42,911 nt of DNA from NCBI RefSeq assembly GCF_003347665.1, contig NZ_QDGA01000041.1, positions 1-42,911 of the forward strand, written 5' to 3'. Below the pieces are notes generated by a model. The model had not been told where the DNA came from. It saw nothing but the letters and a program-made list of their open reading frames with translations, and did no database searches. The position numbers and the translations under genes are program-made. The DNA is from Microvirga calopogonii. Lineage in GTDB: Bacteria > Pseudomonadota > Alphaproteobacteria > Rhizobiales > Beijerinckiaceae. Positions within the stretch are counted from its first letter, which is position 1. Every line of letters starts with the position of its first letter. This document shows, piece after piece, positions 35,125 to 42,911 of this stretch.

Positions 35125-36190
35125 GTGTCCGACGGCCGAGCGCCCGGGCTTTCAGGCCCAAGGCCGGCTTCTCGATCAGGTACCATGACACGGCCGCGAC
35201 CATCAGGGTGATCGCCAGCGACGGCACCAGCAGCACGCCGGCGGCCATGCCCGGCCAGAGCGCGTGCAGACTCTGCTGGATCGGCCAGCCATACAGGTAC
35301 GTGCCGTAGGACAGGTCCGCCTTCGGCTCGTAGGAGAAACGCGTGAGCGCCGGCGCGAAGGCAAGCCACAGGACGCCATAGGTGGAGCCGATGAACAGCA
35401 GCGTCTTGTAGAGGAAGGTTCCGGCGCTCAGCCACGTGGCGAGGAGGAGCACCAGCACGAGGAGCCCCGAAAGCCGAACCCGGCCGCGCCACACATAGAG
35501 CGCACCTCCAAGGGCAAAGATCAGCGGCAGGCGCAGGGCCGTTTCCATGCCCTTCGGTGCATCGGGCAGCAGGAGATCGAGCCCCACCGAGCCCAGCGCC
35601 AGCCCAACCACGAGAACGAGCGCAACGGTCCGGGACTGCAGCAATCCCACGAGGCCCATGAGGAACACGCCCGCATAGCACATGACCTCGTATTTGAGGG
35701 TCCAGACGGTTCCCATGGGAAGCACGAGGGTGTTGTTGGAGAACACCCCCGGCAATTCGGTGTTGCTCTTGAAGCTCGTGAGCGTTGCCGTAATGAAGCG
35801 GCGCAGGGCCGGGCTCCCGAGATACTCGCCGATGGGCAGCGTGGTCATGGCGCTGCCCAGGAGGAGCGACACCGCGAGCACCGCCACGATCAGGCCGGGT
35901 GCGATGCGCAGCGCCCGGGCCATGGCGTAGTCGCGCCAGCCACGCCGGTCGAAGCTCATGGTGACGAGAAATCCGGAGATGGCGAAGAAGCCGTTCACCG
36001 CATGCTCGCCCAGGGTGAACCCGGTGGATGCGACCAGCGGCTCGTCGGAGAGTTCACCGGTAGTGACGCTGAAGGCATGGGAGACCACGACGGCGAGGGC
36101 GAGGCCCAGGCGGATCAGGGTGAGGTTGTTGTGGGGCCCGGCGATCGCGCTCTCGACCTTTACACCTTGCCAGGAACGCGGAGGAACCAT
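35096..36190 (-). CDS. Acyltransferase 3 family integral membrane protein (OafA/YrhL type)
   Basis: 364 residues with about ten membrane segments. The N-terminal segment carries Arg27 and His38, the R-X10-H pair that is conserved and needed in acyltransferase 3 proteins such as OafA. HAVNGFFAISGFLVTMSF and TVWTLKYEVMCYAG are further family landmarks. Such proteins move acyl groups across the membrane onto surface sugars. There is no SGNH domain at the C-terminus, so it is the short form. It follows the GT2 gene by 107 bases on the same strand. The start at ATG 36190 has no clear ribosome binding site. Confidence 0.9.
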   Translation of the reverse strand: MVPPRSWQGVKVESAIAGPHNNLTLIRLGLALAVVVSHAFSVTTGELSDEPLVASTGFTLGEHAVNGFFAISGFLVTMSFDRRGWRDYAMARALRIAPGLIVAVLAVSLLLGSAMTTLPIGEYLGSPALRRFITATLTSFKSNTELPGVFSNNTLVLPMGTVWTLKYEVMCYAGVFLMGLVGLLQSRTVALVLVVGLALGSVGLDLLLPDAPKGMETALRLPLIFALGGALYVWRGRVRLSGLLVLVLLLATWLSAGTFLYKTLLFIGSTYGVLWLAFAPALTRFSYEPKADLSYGTYLYGWPIQQSLHALWPGMAAGVLLVPSLAITLMVAAVSWYLIEKPALGLKARALGRRTLRTIEPAAP

Positions 36191-36297
36191 CGTGCCGGGA
36201 TACCTTTTCTCCTGCGCCCTGTCGTCGGAGCCTGTCCGGAACGGGCATTAAATCAGCCGCCTTGTAACGGCACTATGCCGGAGCTTTAGCCCTCTCG

Positions 36298-37152
36298 TCA
36301 AAACGCCTTGCGCCCCCTCATCGCCGCCCAGGCTCCGGCCGCCGAGCCGCCGTAGCGCTCGACGAGCTTGCGCCGGAACGTCAGGCTCGCGCCCATGGTC
36401 TTGAGGGCATTGACGGCGAACATGCCCGGCGCCGGGTTCGGCAGCCCGTATTTACGGCTCACATAGGCTCGCGACCAGGCCTGGTGCCAGCGGGAGGTGA
36501 AGATGCGGCCCGGCTTTTCGCCGCTCGACCGGCCGCGTCCATGCCTGACGACGGCCTGCGGGACATAGACCAAAGCGGCGCCCGAATCCGCCACGCGGCG
36601 GCACAGGTCGTCGTCCTCGTAGAACAGAAAGATGTTCTCGTCGAAGCCGCCGAGCCGCAGGAACGTTTCGCGGCGGATGAGGAAACAGGCGCCCGAGAAG
36701 AACGGCGCGCAGGCCTCGCCTTCCGGCACCACGAGCTTGCCGCCGGGATTGGTCAGCGAGGTCGCGAGCAGGGAGCGCGGCTGATAGAACACCCGCCCGC
36801 TCGGCTCCACGATCTGCGGCGCGAAGAGAGCCGCATCGGGATAGCGCCGGGCCGCATCGACCAGGGCGGCGACCGCGCCCCTGTCGACGATGCAGTCCGG
36901 ATTGACGATCAGCACGAACTCGGTTTCGGACGCCCGAACGCCGATATTGTTGGCGCGGCCGTAGCCCTCGTTGCGGGCGTTGCGGATGACGTGGGCGCCC
37001 TGCCCTTCGGCCATCGCGGGCGTGGCGTCCGCCGAGGCGTTGTCGACCACGATCACCGGCACGCCGTCCGCCTGCAACTCGCCGAGACACTCCGGCAGCG
37101 CATGGGCACTGTCGAAGGTCACGACGATGGCGGTCACATGATGGCCGCTCAT
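36298..37152 (-). CDS. Glycosyltransferase family 2
   Basis: 284 residues of a GT-A glycosyltransferase. The N-terminus VTAIVVTFDSAHALPECL, VIVVDNASAD (Asp37) and EFVLIVNPDCIVD (Asn84-Pro-Asp, the metal-binding DXD place) follow the rhamnosyltransferase-like GT2 pattern. FSGACFLIRRETFLRLGGFDENIFLFYEDDDLCRR supplies the acceptor part. No membrane segment is obvious. The start overlaps the aspS stop by 4 bases (ATGA), so it is translated with aspS. It is probably involved in surface polysaccharide; the sugar is unknown. Confidence 0.9.
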   Translation of the reverse strand: MSGHHVTAIVVTFDSAHALPECLGELQADGVPVIVVDNASADATPAMAEGQGAHVIRNARNEGYGRANNIGVRASETEFVLIVNPDCIVDRGAVAALVDAARRYPDAALFAPQIVEPSGRVFYQPRSLLATSLTNPGGKLVVPEGEACAPFFSGACFLIRRETFLRLGGFDENIFLFYEDDDLCRRVADSGAALVYVPQAVVRHGRGRSSGEKPGRIFTSRWHQAWSRAYVSRKYGLPNPAPGMFAVNALKTMGASLTFRRKLVERYGGSAAGAWAAMRGRKAF

Positions 37153-38969
37153 TTCTCCGGCAGGTTCGTCCGGATGTGGAGCTCGCGCAGCTGCTTCGGG
37201 GTCGCCTCGGACGGCGCGCCGAGCAGCAGGTCTTCCGCCTTCTGGTTCATGGGGAAGAGCGTGATCTCGCGCAGGTTATGCGCGCCGCAGAGCAGCATCA
37301 CGATGCGGTCCACGCCCGCCGCCATGCCGCCGTGGGGCGGCGCGCCGTACTGGAACGCGCGGTACATGCCGCCGAACCGCTCCATGACCTCCTTCTCGCC
37401 GTAGCCGGCGATCTCGAAGGCCTTCACCATCCGGTCGGGACGATGGTTGCGGATGCTCCCTGAGGCCATCTCGTAGCCGTTGCAGACCATGTCGTACTGG
37501 AAGGCCGTGATCTTGAGGATCGTGTCCTTGTCCTTCGGGTCGAGGGCCATGAAGGCGTCATGGTCGAAATTCGCCATGGAGAACGGGTTGTGCGAGAAGT
37601 CGATCTTCTTCTCGTCCTCGTTCCACTCATATTGCGGGAAGTCGACGATCCAGCAGAACTCGAACCGGTCCTTGTCGATGAGGTTGAGCTCCTCGCCGAT
37701 GCGGGTGCGCGCCTTGCCGGCGAGCGACGCCGCCTTGTCCTCGACGCCGGCCGAGAAGAACACCGCGTCGCCGGCCTTGATGCCGGCCTTCTCGCGGATG
37801 GCGGCCTGCGCGGCTTCGGGAATGAACTTGGCGATCGGGCCCTTGCCGGTGATCTGGCCGTTCTCCTCCTCGAACACGATGTAGCCGAGGCCGGGCGCGC
37901 CTTCCGAGCGGGCCCAGTCGTTGAGCTTGTCGAAGAAGGAGCGCGGCTGCGAGGCGGCACCCGTGGCTGGGATGGCGCGCACGACGCCGCCGGACTTGAT
38001 GACGTTCTTGAACGCGTTGAAGGTCACGTCCTCGCGGGTGAATACCTCCGACACGTCGGCGATGATCAGCGGGTTGCGCAGATCCGGCTTGTCGTTTCCG
38101 TATTTCAGCATGGACTCGAAATACGGGATGCGGGGGAAGACCTCGGTCACCGGCTTGCCGTCCGCGAATTCCTTGAAGGTGTCGCGGATCACCGGCTCCA
38201 TGGTCTGGAAGATGTCTTCCTGCGTGACGAAGCTCATCTCCACGTCGAGCTGGTAGAACTCGCCCGGCAGACGGTCGGCGCGCGGGTCCTCGTCGCGGAA
38301 GCAGGGAGCCATCTGGAAGTAGCGGTCGAAGCCGGAGATCATGATCAGCTGCTTGAACTGCTGCGGCGCCTGCGGCAGGGCGTAGAACTTGCCGGGATGG
38401 ATGCGCGACGGCACGAGGAAGTCGCGCGCGCCCTCAGGCGAGGAGGCGGTCAGGATCGGCGTCGTGAACTCGAAGAAGCCGCTCTGCTGCATGCGCGAGC
38501 GCAGCGAGTTGATGATCGCGCCGCGCTTCATGATGTTGTTGTGCAGCTTCTCGCGGCGCAGGTCGAGGTACCGATAGGTAAGCCGGGTCTCCTCCGGGTA
38601 TTCCTGATCGCCGAAGACCGGCATCGGCAGCTCGGCCGCCGGCCCCAGCACCTCGATGTCGGTGATGTAGACCTCGACCATGCCGGTCGGCAGTTCCGGG
38701 TTTTCGGTGCCGGCGGGGCGCTTGCGCACCTTGCCGTCGACCCGGATCACCCATTCCGACCGGGCCGCCTCGGCCTGCTTGAAGGCCGGCGAATCCGGAT
38801 CGATCACGCATTGCGTCATGCCGTAATGGTCGCGCAGGTCGATGAACAGCACGCCGCCATGGTCGCGGATGCGGTGGCACCAGCCGGAAAGCCGGGCAAC
38901 CTGGCCGACATCGGATTCGCGGAGCGCGCCGCAGGTATGGGAACGGTAACGGTGCATGGAGGCGGACAT
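37149..38969 (-). CDS. aspS: Aspartate--tRNA ligase
   Basis: 606 residues, the bacterial long type with a GAD insertion. It charges tRNA-Asp (and perhaps tRNA-Asn in this group). MHRYRSHTCGALRESDVGQ opens the anticodon-binding domain. Class II motifs include FFEFTTPILTASSPEGARDFLVPSR, FRDEDPRADRLPGEFYQLDVEMSF and the C-terminal GGMAAGVDRIVMLLCG. ATG 38969 is chosen because CAGG lies about 8 bases upstream; ATG 38957 (directly MHRYR) is the alternative. A much longer open frame further upstream only lies opposite the hydrolase gene. aspS is coupled to the GT2 gene. Confidence 0.95.
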   Translation of the reverse strand: MSASMHRYRSHTCGALRESDVGQVARLSGWCHRIRDHGGVLFIDLRDHYGMTQCVIDPDSPAFKQAEAARSEWVIRVDGKVRKRPAGTENPELPTGMVEVYITDIEVLGPAAELPMPVFGDQEYPEETRLTYRYLDLRREKLHNNIMKRGAIINSLRSRMQQSGFFEFTTPILTASSPEGARDFLVPSRIHPGKFYALPQAPQQFKQLIMISGFDRYFQMAPCFRDEDPRADRLPGEFYQLDVEMSFVTQEDIFQTMEPVIRDTFKEFADGKPVTEVFPRIPYFESMLKYGNDKPDLRNPLIIADVSEVFTREDVTFNAFKNVIKSGGVVRAIPATGAASQPRSFFDKLNDWARSEGAPGLGYIVFEEENGQITGKGPIAKFIPEAAQAAIREKAGIKAGDAVFFSAGVEDKAASLAGKARTRIGEELNLIDKDRFEFCWIVDFPQYEWNEDEKKIDFSHNPFSMANFDHDAFMALDPKDKDTILKITAFQYDMVCNGYEMASGSIRNHRPDRMVKAFEIAGYGEKEVMERFGGMYRAFQYGAPPHGGMAAGVDRIVMLLCGAHNLREITLFPMNQKAEDLLLGAPSEATPKQLRELHIRTNLPEK

Positions 38970-39104
38970 GGAAAAAGCCTGCTGGTTCGATTTGAAGCGC
39001 AACATCCATGGGAGGCCAGGGAAGTCAAGGCGGAACCGGATGATTGTGCTCCGCACCTTTCTGTAACAAAGTTCAAAAGCTGAACCATACCACCGGAACC
39101 GCTT

Positions 39105-39830
39105 ATGCCGATGCCGAGCCTGAAGCCAAAAGTGATCATATTCCCCGGCATCGATGGGCGCCCGGAGTTGCGGGAGCGTGCCGCAGCGGTCCTGGGCAAC
39201 CGTTTCGAAGTTCAGGTCGCCGCTCTGCCGGAGGATTTGGGCCTGGACTACCCGGCCTTGGTCCAGCATTTCATGGAACGGTTGCCCGAAGGACCACTGA
39301 TCCTGGCAGGAGAATCCTTCAGCGGCCCCTTGGTGGCCTTGATTGCCGAAAGATGCCCTGACAGGGTCGTGGGCGTCGTTTTTATCGCTTCGTTTCCGAA
39401 ACTCGCTATCCCACGAATAGCCGCTACCCTGCTTGACTATGTCCCGCTTCGAGCCATCCCCTTCGGGCTGGTGAGTTGGGTGATGATGGGACGGAGCAGA
39501 AACGGTGACGTGACCCGCCAAATGCGGCAATGCCTGAGCCTTCTGCCGGATCGCCTTGTCAAACATCGCGCCAGGCTGGCCCTGCAAATCGATGTCCGCG
39601 AGACCATCAAGCGGCTGCGCCAGCCGGTTCTGGTCGTGCATGGCAAGAGAGATCGACTGCTGCCGCTTTGGTATGTTGAGCGATTTCGCGATCTGCGGCC
39701 GGATGCCCACGTCGTAACAATCGACGGCTATCATATGATCCTTGAGACAAACCCTGAGCAGGTTGCAGAGGCTCTCGGGACTTTTGCCGATTGTTTGTCG
39801 TACCCTCATGAGCATTCTCGGTTTTCATAG
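39105..39830 (+). CDS. Alpha/beta fold hydrolase
   Basis: 241 residues. The nucleophile elbow LILAGESFSGP carries Ser71; the usual second glycine (GxSxG) is Ser73 followed by Gly74, a small deviation. The acid is in VHGKRDRLLPLW and the histidine in IDGYHMILETNPEQ. The likely oxyanion loop is FPGIDGRPEL. There is no signal peptide. The substrate is unknown; it resembles the generic esterase/MenH-like group. It is divergent from aspS with 135 bases between the starts. Its last part lies opposite the end of a possible minus-strand RNA. Confidence 0.82.
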   Translation: MPMPSLKPKVIIFPGIDGRPELRERAAAVLGNRFEVQVAALPEDLGLDYPALVQHFMERLPEGPLILAGESFSGPLVALIAERCPDRVVGVVFIASFPKLAIPRIAATLLDYVPLRAIPFGLVSWVMMGRSRNGDVTRQMRQCLSLLPDRLVKHRARLALQIDVRETIKRLRQPVLVVHGKRDRLLPLWYVERFRDLRPDAHVVTIDGYHMILETNPEQVAEALGTFADCLSYPHEHSRFS

Positions 39831-40278
39831 TCGTGCCTTTGCATTCCCTCCCCTGACGGGGCGGGCGGCTGCCGGCTGGTCCTGGCTCGTCTCGTCTGTC
39901 GAGGGAAGCGCGGGACTTGGATGTCTTCTCCCGCTCCAGGGGAGCGCGCGAAGATCGGGTCGGGACGGGAGATCCGCCCGGACGGGAAGACAACCGGCCT
40001 CCCGCGCACGGCTTTTCGATCCTGAGCCTCGCTCTCCAGCCCGTCAGGGACGAACCCTCAGAGGGCGCTACGGCGCGTCTTGTCGCGCAGCCCCGGGTGC
40101 GCCGGTGCCGGCGAGGCTTGGGAGGAGCGGAGACAGGAGCCTGCCCGAACAGGTCGGTCTTTCTGCCTCCTCCACTCAGGACCCCGGCATGGCGGGACAG
40201 CGTCTTTCCCGTCAGCGGCCAGAACCGTATCCGGCCTCCTTCGCCGACGCCTCGGGCGCGTCCCTCGTGAGACCGGAC
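39831..40278 (-). ncRNA. Candidate structured RNA or long leader
   Basis: This very GC-rich stretch has no convincing coding gene. A near-consensus promoter on the minus strand ends at 40285, so a transcript would start near 40278. The region is rich in small perfect hairpins: 40121-40127 with 40167-40173 (GGAGGAG/CTCCTCC) enclosing 40140-40143 with 40150-40153, then 40073-40077 with 40084-40088, 40055-40058 with 40062-40065, and 39932-39937 with 39941-39946. It does not carry the conserved marks of RNase P RNA, SRP RNA or tmRNA. The 3' end is unknown, with no T tract found. Frames stay open on both strands, but this is expected at this GC content. Confidence 0.4.
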
Positions 40279-40284
40279 AGAAAC

Positions 40285-40313
40285 GATATAGCCAAGGTTG
40301 AGAGAAAAGTCAA
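40285..40313 (-). promoter_or_regulatory. Near-consensus sigma70 promoter (minus strand)
   Basis: TTGACT (40313-40308) and TATATC (40290-40285) are separated by exactly 17 bases. This is the strongest sigma70-type match I see in the window. It points leftward into the GC-rich region without a credible gene, and away from the RTX gene. Confidence 0.55.
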
Positions 40314-40532
40314 GAACAAAAAGGGAACACAATGTTCAGTTCCACCCCGTGTCATCTCGGACCTCGTATTGGTGATCTCGCTTCGGAAAGTTGATTTCTG
40401 CCTGAGCTATGCTCCGCAAAATCTCCAATGAACGCCATTGAATGCGATAAGTGAAATGTTATTATATAAAAATATAATCGAGTGTATTCATGTCCGCTGC
40501 AGAGACATATCCATATTGAAGGAGCACCCGAA
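40314..40532. other. AT-rich intergenic stretch before the large RTX gene
   Basis: Composition shifts from the GC-rich stretch on the left to clearly AT-rich DNA. It holds a short palindrome (GAAC-ACAAT-GTTC, near 40325) and a TATAAT at 40473-40478 without a convincing -35 box. No gene is seen. Gene expression for the RTX protein must start from here. Confidence 0.4.
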
Positions 40533-42731
40533 ATGACGACTACGATCGATGGACCTACGAGTCAGCCGGTGCAAATTCGGCCTTCCGAACCCATCATTGT
40601 CACGGAAAATGGAAGCATCAATTTAATAAATGGCGGCCGTTGTATCTACACTGATGGCACTATCCGTGCCGAGATCACGATCAATGGAACGGTCAAGACC
40701 ACCGGCTCCAGTGTAGCTCTTTATCTATGGAAAGGTAATGTCACACTTGGAACATTTGGCCTTATAGAAACCAGCGGAACGGCCCTAAATTTCTTAGATT
40801 ATGGTGGCCAGAGTTCCAACACAGACAGGGTTGTATCAAATAGTGGTACGATAAAAGGAAAGATCGGCATTGCCGGGTTGACATTGAGTATAACGAATTC
40901 AGGCTCCATTAATGCAAGCGAAACTGGAGTAGAAGCATCTGGACTCACCAATGTCACCAATACTGGGATTATAACAGGCCAAGTAGCCATCAAATCCACT
41001 GGCAACAATAGCAGAGTCATCAATTCAGGCCGTTTGGAGGGAGGCGTTCACGCCGTCCTGTTCGGAGACGGAAACGATCTCTACGACGCCCGCGGCGGCG
41101 GCACGTCCACGGGGCTCATTGAGCTCGGCGGCGGCAACGATACCGCCTATGGCGGGGCGGAAAGCGAAGCTTTCAAAGGTGGCGCTGGCAACGACACCAT
41201 TGATGGCGGTGGGGGCATCGACACGGTTATCTTCACGGGAAGCGATACAATCATCGTCGATCTCAACATCACAGGAGATCAGAATACCGGCGCAGGATTG
41301 GATAAACTTCTCAATATTGAGAACGTGACGAGCGACGCGGGCAACGATCTGCTGATCGGCAGCGCGTTGGCAAACAGATTAGCCGGCGCTGACGGCAGCG
41401 ACACACTCGAGGGCGGAGCCGGTGACGATGTGCTCGACGGTGGCATTCAGGCAGCCGATGGCTTCGACACGGCTCGCTACTTGGGAACCGCAGATGCAAT
41501 GGTCAGCCTCATGGCAACGGGAGCCCAGGATACCCGTGGCTACGGCCTTGATACGCTGATCGGCATTGAGGCGCTCGAGGGCGGCCAGGGCAACGATCAC
41601 TTCACTGGCAACGACCAAGCCAATCGTCTGTGGGGCAATGGTGGCAACGATACGCTCATCGGCGGAAAAGGCGACGATACTCTCGATGGCGGGAGCGGCA
41701 GCAATACCGTCATCTTTGCCGGCTCCCGCGCGGAATATGAAGTCGGCGGTCCCGATGCCGATGGGGTCCGCACCGTCCACGACACCCAAGCCGGTCGGGA
41801 CGGCACCGATACGCTCAAGAACGTGCGGTTTATCAAGTTTGAGGGCGACGATGAGACCGTGGCCCTCTACAACACCAGGCCGGACAGCATCGCGTTCTCC
41901 AAGACCGCCTTCGCCGAGAACCTCCTCACTGGCACGCCGCTGGCCACGCTCTCGGCGCATGATGCCGAGGGCGACGCGATCACCTATACGCTGAGCGACC
42001 CCACCGGAACGTTCACGCTGGACCAAGGCGCTCTCGTGCTGCTCAAAGCCCTCGATTACGAGACCAAGACCAGCTACACCGTGACCGTGGAGGCCAAGGA
42101 CGCCTATGGGGCTGTCACCACGCAGGAGATCACCCTCACCGTCACCGACATCGCCGATACGCCGGGCAATCCTGACGCACCGGGCACGCCGAGCAATCCC
42201 GGGACACCGGGCGATCCCGGCAGCCCCAGCGACCCTGCGCTCACGCTCACCGGCACACCCGGGGCGGATACGCTCGCGGGACGTGGCAACAACGACGTGC
42301 TCGTCGGCTTGGCCTGCAAGGACCAGCTCTCCGGCAATGGCGGCAACGACCGGCTCTCCGGCGGGCTGGGCAACGACACGCTCACCGGCGGGGCCGGGCA
42401 GGACATCTTCGTGTTCGACGCCAAGCTAGCGAAGACCAACACGCTGAACAAGAAGCAGAACCTGGACAAGATCCTCGACTTCGTCGTCGCCGACGACACG
42501 ATCCATCTGGCGAAAAGCGTGTTTTCCAAGATCGCCAAGAAGGGCGTGCTCAAGAAGGGCGAGTTCTTCAGCGGCAGCGCGGCGCATGACCGGGACGATC
42601 ACGTGATCTACAACAAGAAGACCGGGGCGCTGTTCTACGATGCCGATGGCAATGGCGCCAAGGAGGCGATCCAGGTCGCCACCCTGTCCAAGAACCTCAA
42701 GCTCACCAACCTCGACTTCTTCGTCGTCTGA
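40533..42731 (+). CDS. Large mosaic RTX/cadherin-like secreted protein
   Basis: 732 residues from ATG 40533 (AAGGAG nine bases upstream). Residues 1-175 look like a beta-solenoid with repeated NSGxI units (VSNSGTIKG, TNSGSINAS, TNTGIITG, INSGRLEGG), as in autotransporter or haemagglutinin passengers. Residues 176-395 hold scattered RTX nonapeptides. Residues 450-540 form a cadherin-like domain (AFAENLLTGTPLATLSAHDAEGD, ending EITLTVTDI). A Pro/Gly linker (541-568) leads to a second RTX block (569-628) and a C-terminal export module matching the protein at 5904-6788, ending LDFFVV. It is probably an adhesin or matrix protein exported by a type I system. The N-terminal part is AT-rich. Confidence 0.87.
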   Translation: MTTTIDGPTSQPVQIRPSEPIIVTENGSINLINGGRCIYTDGTIRAEITINGTVKTTGSSVALYLWKGNVTLGTFGLIETSGTALNFLDYGGQSSNTDRVVSNSGTIKGKIGIAGLTLSITNSGSINASETGVEASGLTNVTNTGIITGQVAIKSTGNNSRVINSGRLEGGVHAVLFGDGNDLYDARGGGTSTGLIELGGGNDTAYGGAESEAFKGGAGNDTIDGGGGIDTVIFTGSDTIIVDLNITGDQNTGAGLDKLLNIENVTSDAGNDLLIGSALANRLAGADGSDTLEGGAGDDVLDGGIQAADGFDTARYLGTADAMVSLMATGAQDTRGYGLDTLIGIEALEGGQGNDHFTGNDQANRLWGNGGNDTLIGGKGDDTLDGGSGSNTVIFAGSRAEYEVGGPDADGVRTVHDTQAGRDGTDTLKNVRFIKFEGDDETVALYNTRPDSIAFSKTAFAENLLTGTPLATLSAHDAEGDAITYTLSDPTGTFTLDQGALVLLKALDYETKTSYTVTVEAKDAYGAVTTQEITLTVTDIADTPGNPDAPGTPSNPGTPGDPGSPSDPALTLTGTPGADTLAGRGNNDVLVGLACKDQLSGNGGNDRLSGGLGNDTLTGGAGQDIFVFDAKLAKTNTLNKKQNLDKILDFVVADDTIHLAKSVFSKIAKKGVLKKGEFFSGSAAHDRDDHVIYNKKTGALFYDADGNGAKEAIQVATLSKNLKLTNLDFFVV

Positions 42732-42761
42732 CACCATCCCGGTCTGGCAAACGCCACCGTC

Positions 42762-42784
42762 ATGGCCGGCCTCGTGCCGGCCAT
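42762..42784. repeat. REP-like hairpin
   Basis: Arms of 9 bases (ATGGCCGGC/GCCGGCCAT) are perfectly complementary with a 5-base loop, 30 bases after the stop of the large RTX gene. CGTCATGGCCGG resembles an extragenic element I recall as common in Methylobacteriaceae. Confidence 0.6.
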
Positions 42785-42859
42785 CCCGATGCTGAAAAGC
42801 GCCGCGCCTTTCCGATCGAGATCACCGGCACAGGGCCGATGATGACGTAGCGGGCGTCA

Positions 42860-42883
42860 TTCCCGGCGGCCGCAGGCCGGGAA
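42860..42883. repeat. REP-like hairpin
   Basis: Arms of 8 bases (TTCCCGGC/GCCGGGAA) with an 8-base GC loop, preceded by GCGTCA like the neighbouring hairpin. It is the second of two in the last 150 bases of the window. No gene is seen in this tail. Confidence 0.5.
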
Positions 42884-42911
42884 GGGGCTCCCCTCACATG
42901 CTCAGCGCTAT

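Noticed and set aside
37560..39083. Plus-strand open frame of 507 codons opposite aspS
   Set aside because: Same reason: antisense to a complete aspartate--tRNA ligase, with no recognisable domain.
38970..39815. Extension of aspS upstream to give an 888-residue protein
   Set aside because: The family begins at MHRYRSHTCG, and the extra part lies opposite the hydrolase gene.
39607..40332. Long minus-strand open frame (241 codons) over the GC-rich gap
   Set aside because: It has no family pattern, a composition of mostly Arg/Gly/Pro/Ser, continues antisense through the hydrolase gene, and open frames occur on the other strand as well. A non-coding reading is preferred.
40473..40478. TATAAT as a promoter of the large RTX gene
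   Set aside because: No acceptable -35 box 16-18 bases upstream, and AT-rich DNA yields such hexamers by chance.
40890..41040. Repeats in the RTX head as a CRISPR or DNA tandem array
   Set aside because: The repetition is at protein level (NSGxI units) with diverged DNA and uneven spacing.

Overview
The window is chromosomal DNA from a GC-rich alphaproteobacterium of the order Hyphomicrobiales, most likely Methylobacteriaceae and probably Microvirga. The family-level call rests on gene order, several DUF6894 genes, a Rhizobiales-type intergenic palindrome and a PhyR/EcfG-type promoter. The genus is inference. No rRNA, tRNA or CRISPR array was seen.

Left part (1-10.0 kb) is accessory-like. 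It holds the 5' part of an IS630-like transposase gene, three small DUF6894 genes with an unrecognised gene among them, a membrane diguanylate cyclase, a DUF2231 membrane protein and a shortened Porin_2-like protein. Two secreted low-complexity proteins follow, one behind a clear GGAAC-N16-CGTT promoter. Then come a first RTX protein, a DUF1127 protein, an SDR oxidoreductase, trmFO and a small exported protein.

Middle part (10.0-30.1 kb) is a conserved housekeeping block, almost all on the minus strand. Read 5'->3' it runs dgt, argS, a SPOR protein, nagZ, scpA, scpB, an ABC ATPase, tatA, tatB, tatC, serS, surE, pcm and an NlpD/DipM-like LytM protein. It continues with yajC, secD, secF, an NDUFAF3-like (Mth938) gene and an NDUFAF6-like gene. 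erpA lies divergent to dgt, and a DUF815 AAA ATPase lies divergent to yajC. The block joins protein export (Sec and Tat), cell-wall turnover and division, chromosome condensation, aminoacylation and, probably, respiratory complex I assembly.

Right part (30.1-42.9 kb) holds a large exported protein of unknown function, the malic enzyme maeB, a small surface-glycan set (hexapeptide acetyltransferase, acyltransferase 3 and a GT2 coupled to aspS) and an alpha/beta hydrolase. A 0.7 kb stretch without a credible gene follows. On its minus strand it has a near-consensus sigma70 promoter leading into a GC-rich, hairpin-rich region, a candidate structured RNA. The window ends with a 732-residue mosaic RTX/cadherin protein whose first part is clearly AT-richer than its surroundings, then two REP-like palindromes.

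The points most worth a second look are the candidate RNA at 39.83-40.28 kb, the EcfG-type promoter ahead of the basic repeat-rich secreted protein, the mosaic RTX protein, and the paired complex I assembly-factor homologues in the sec operon.
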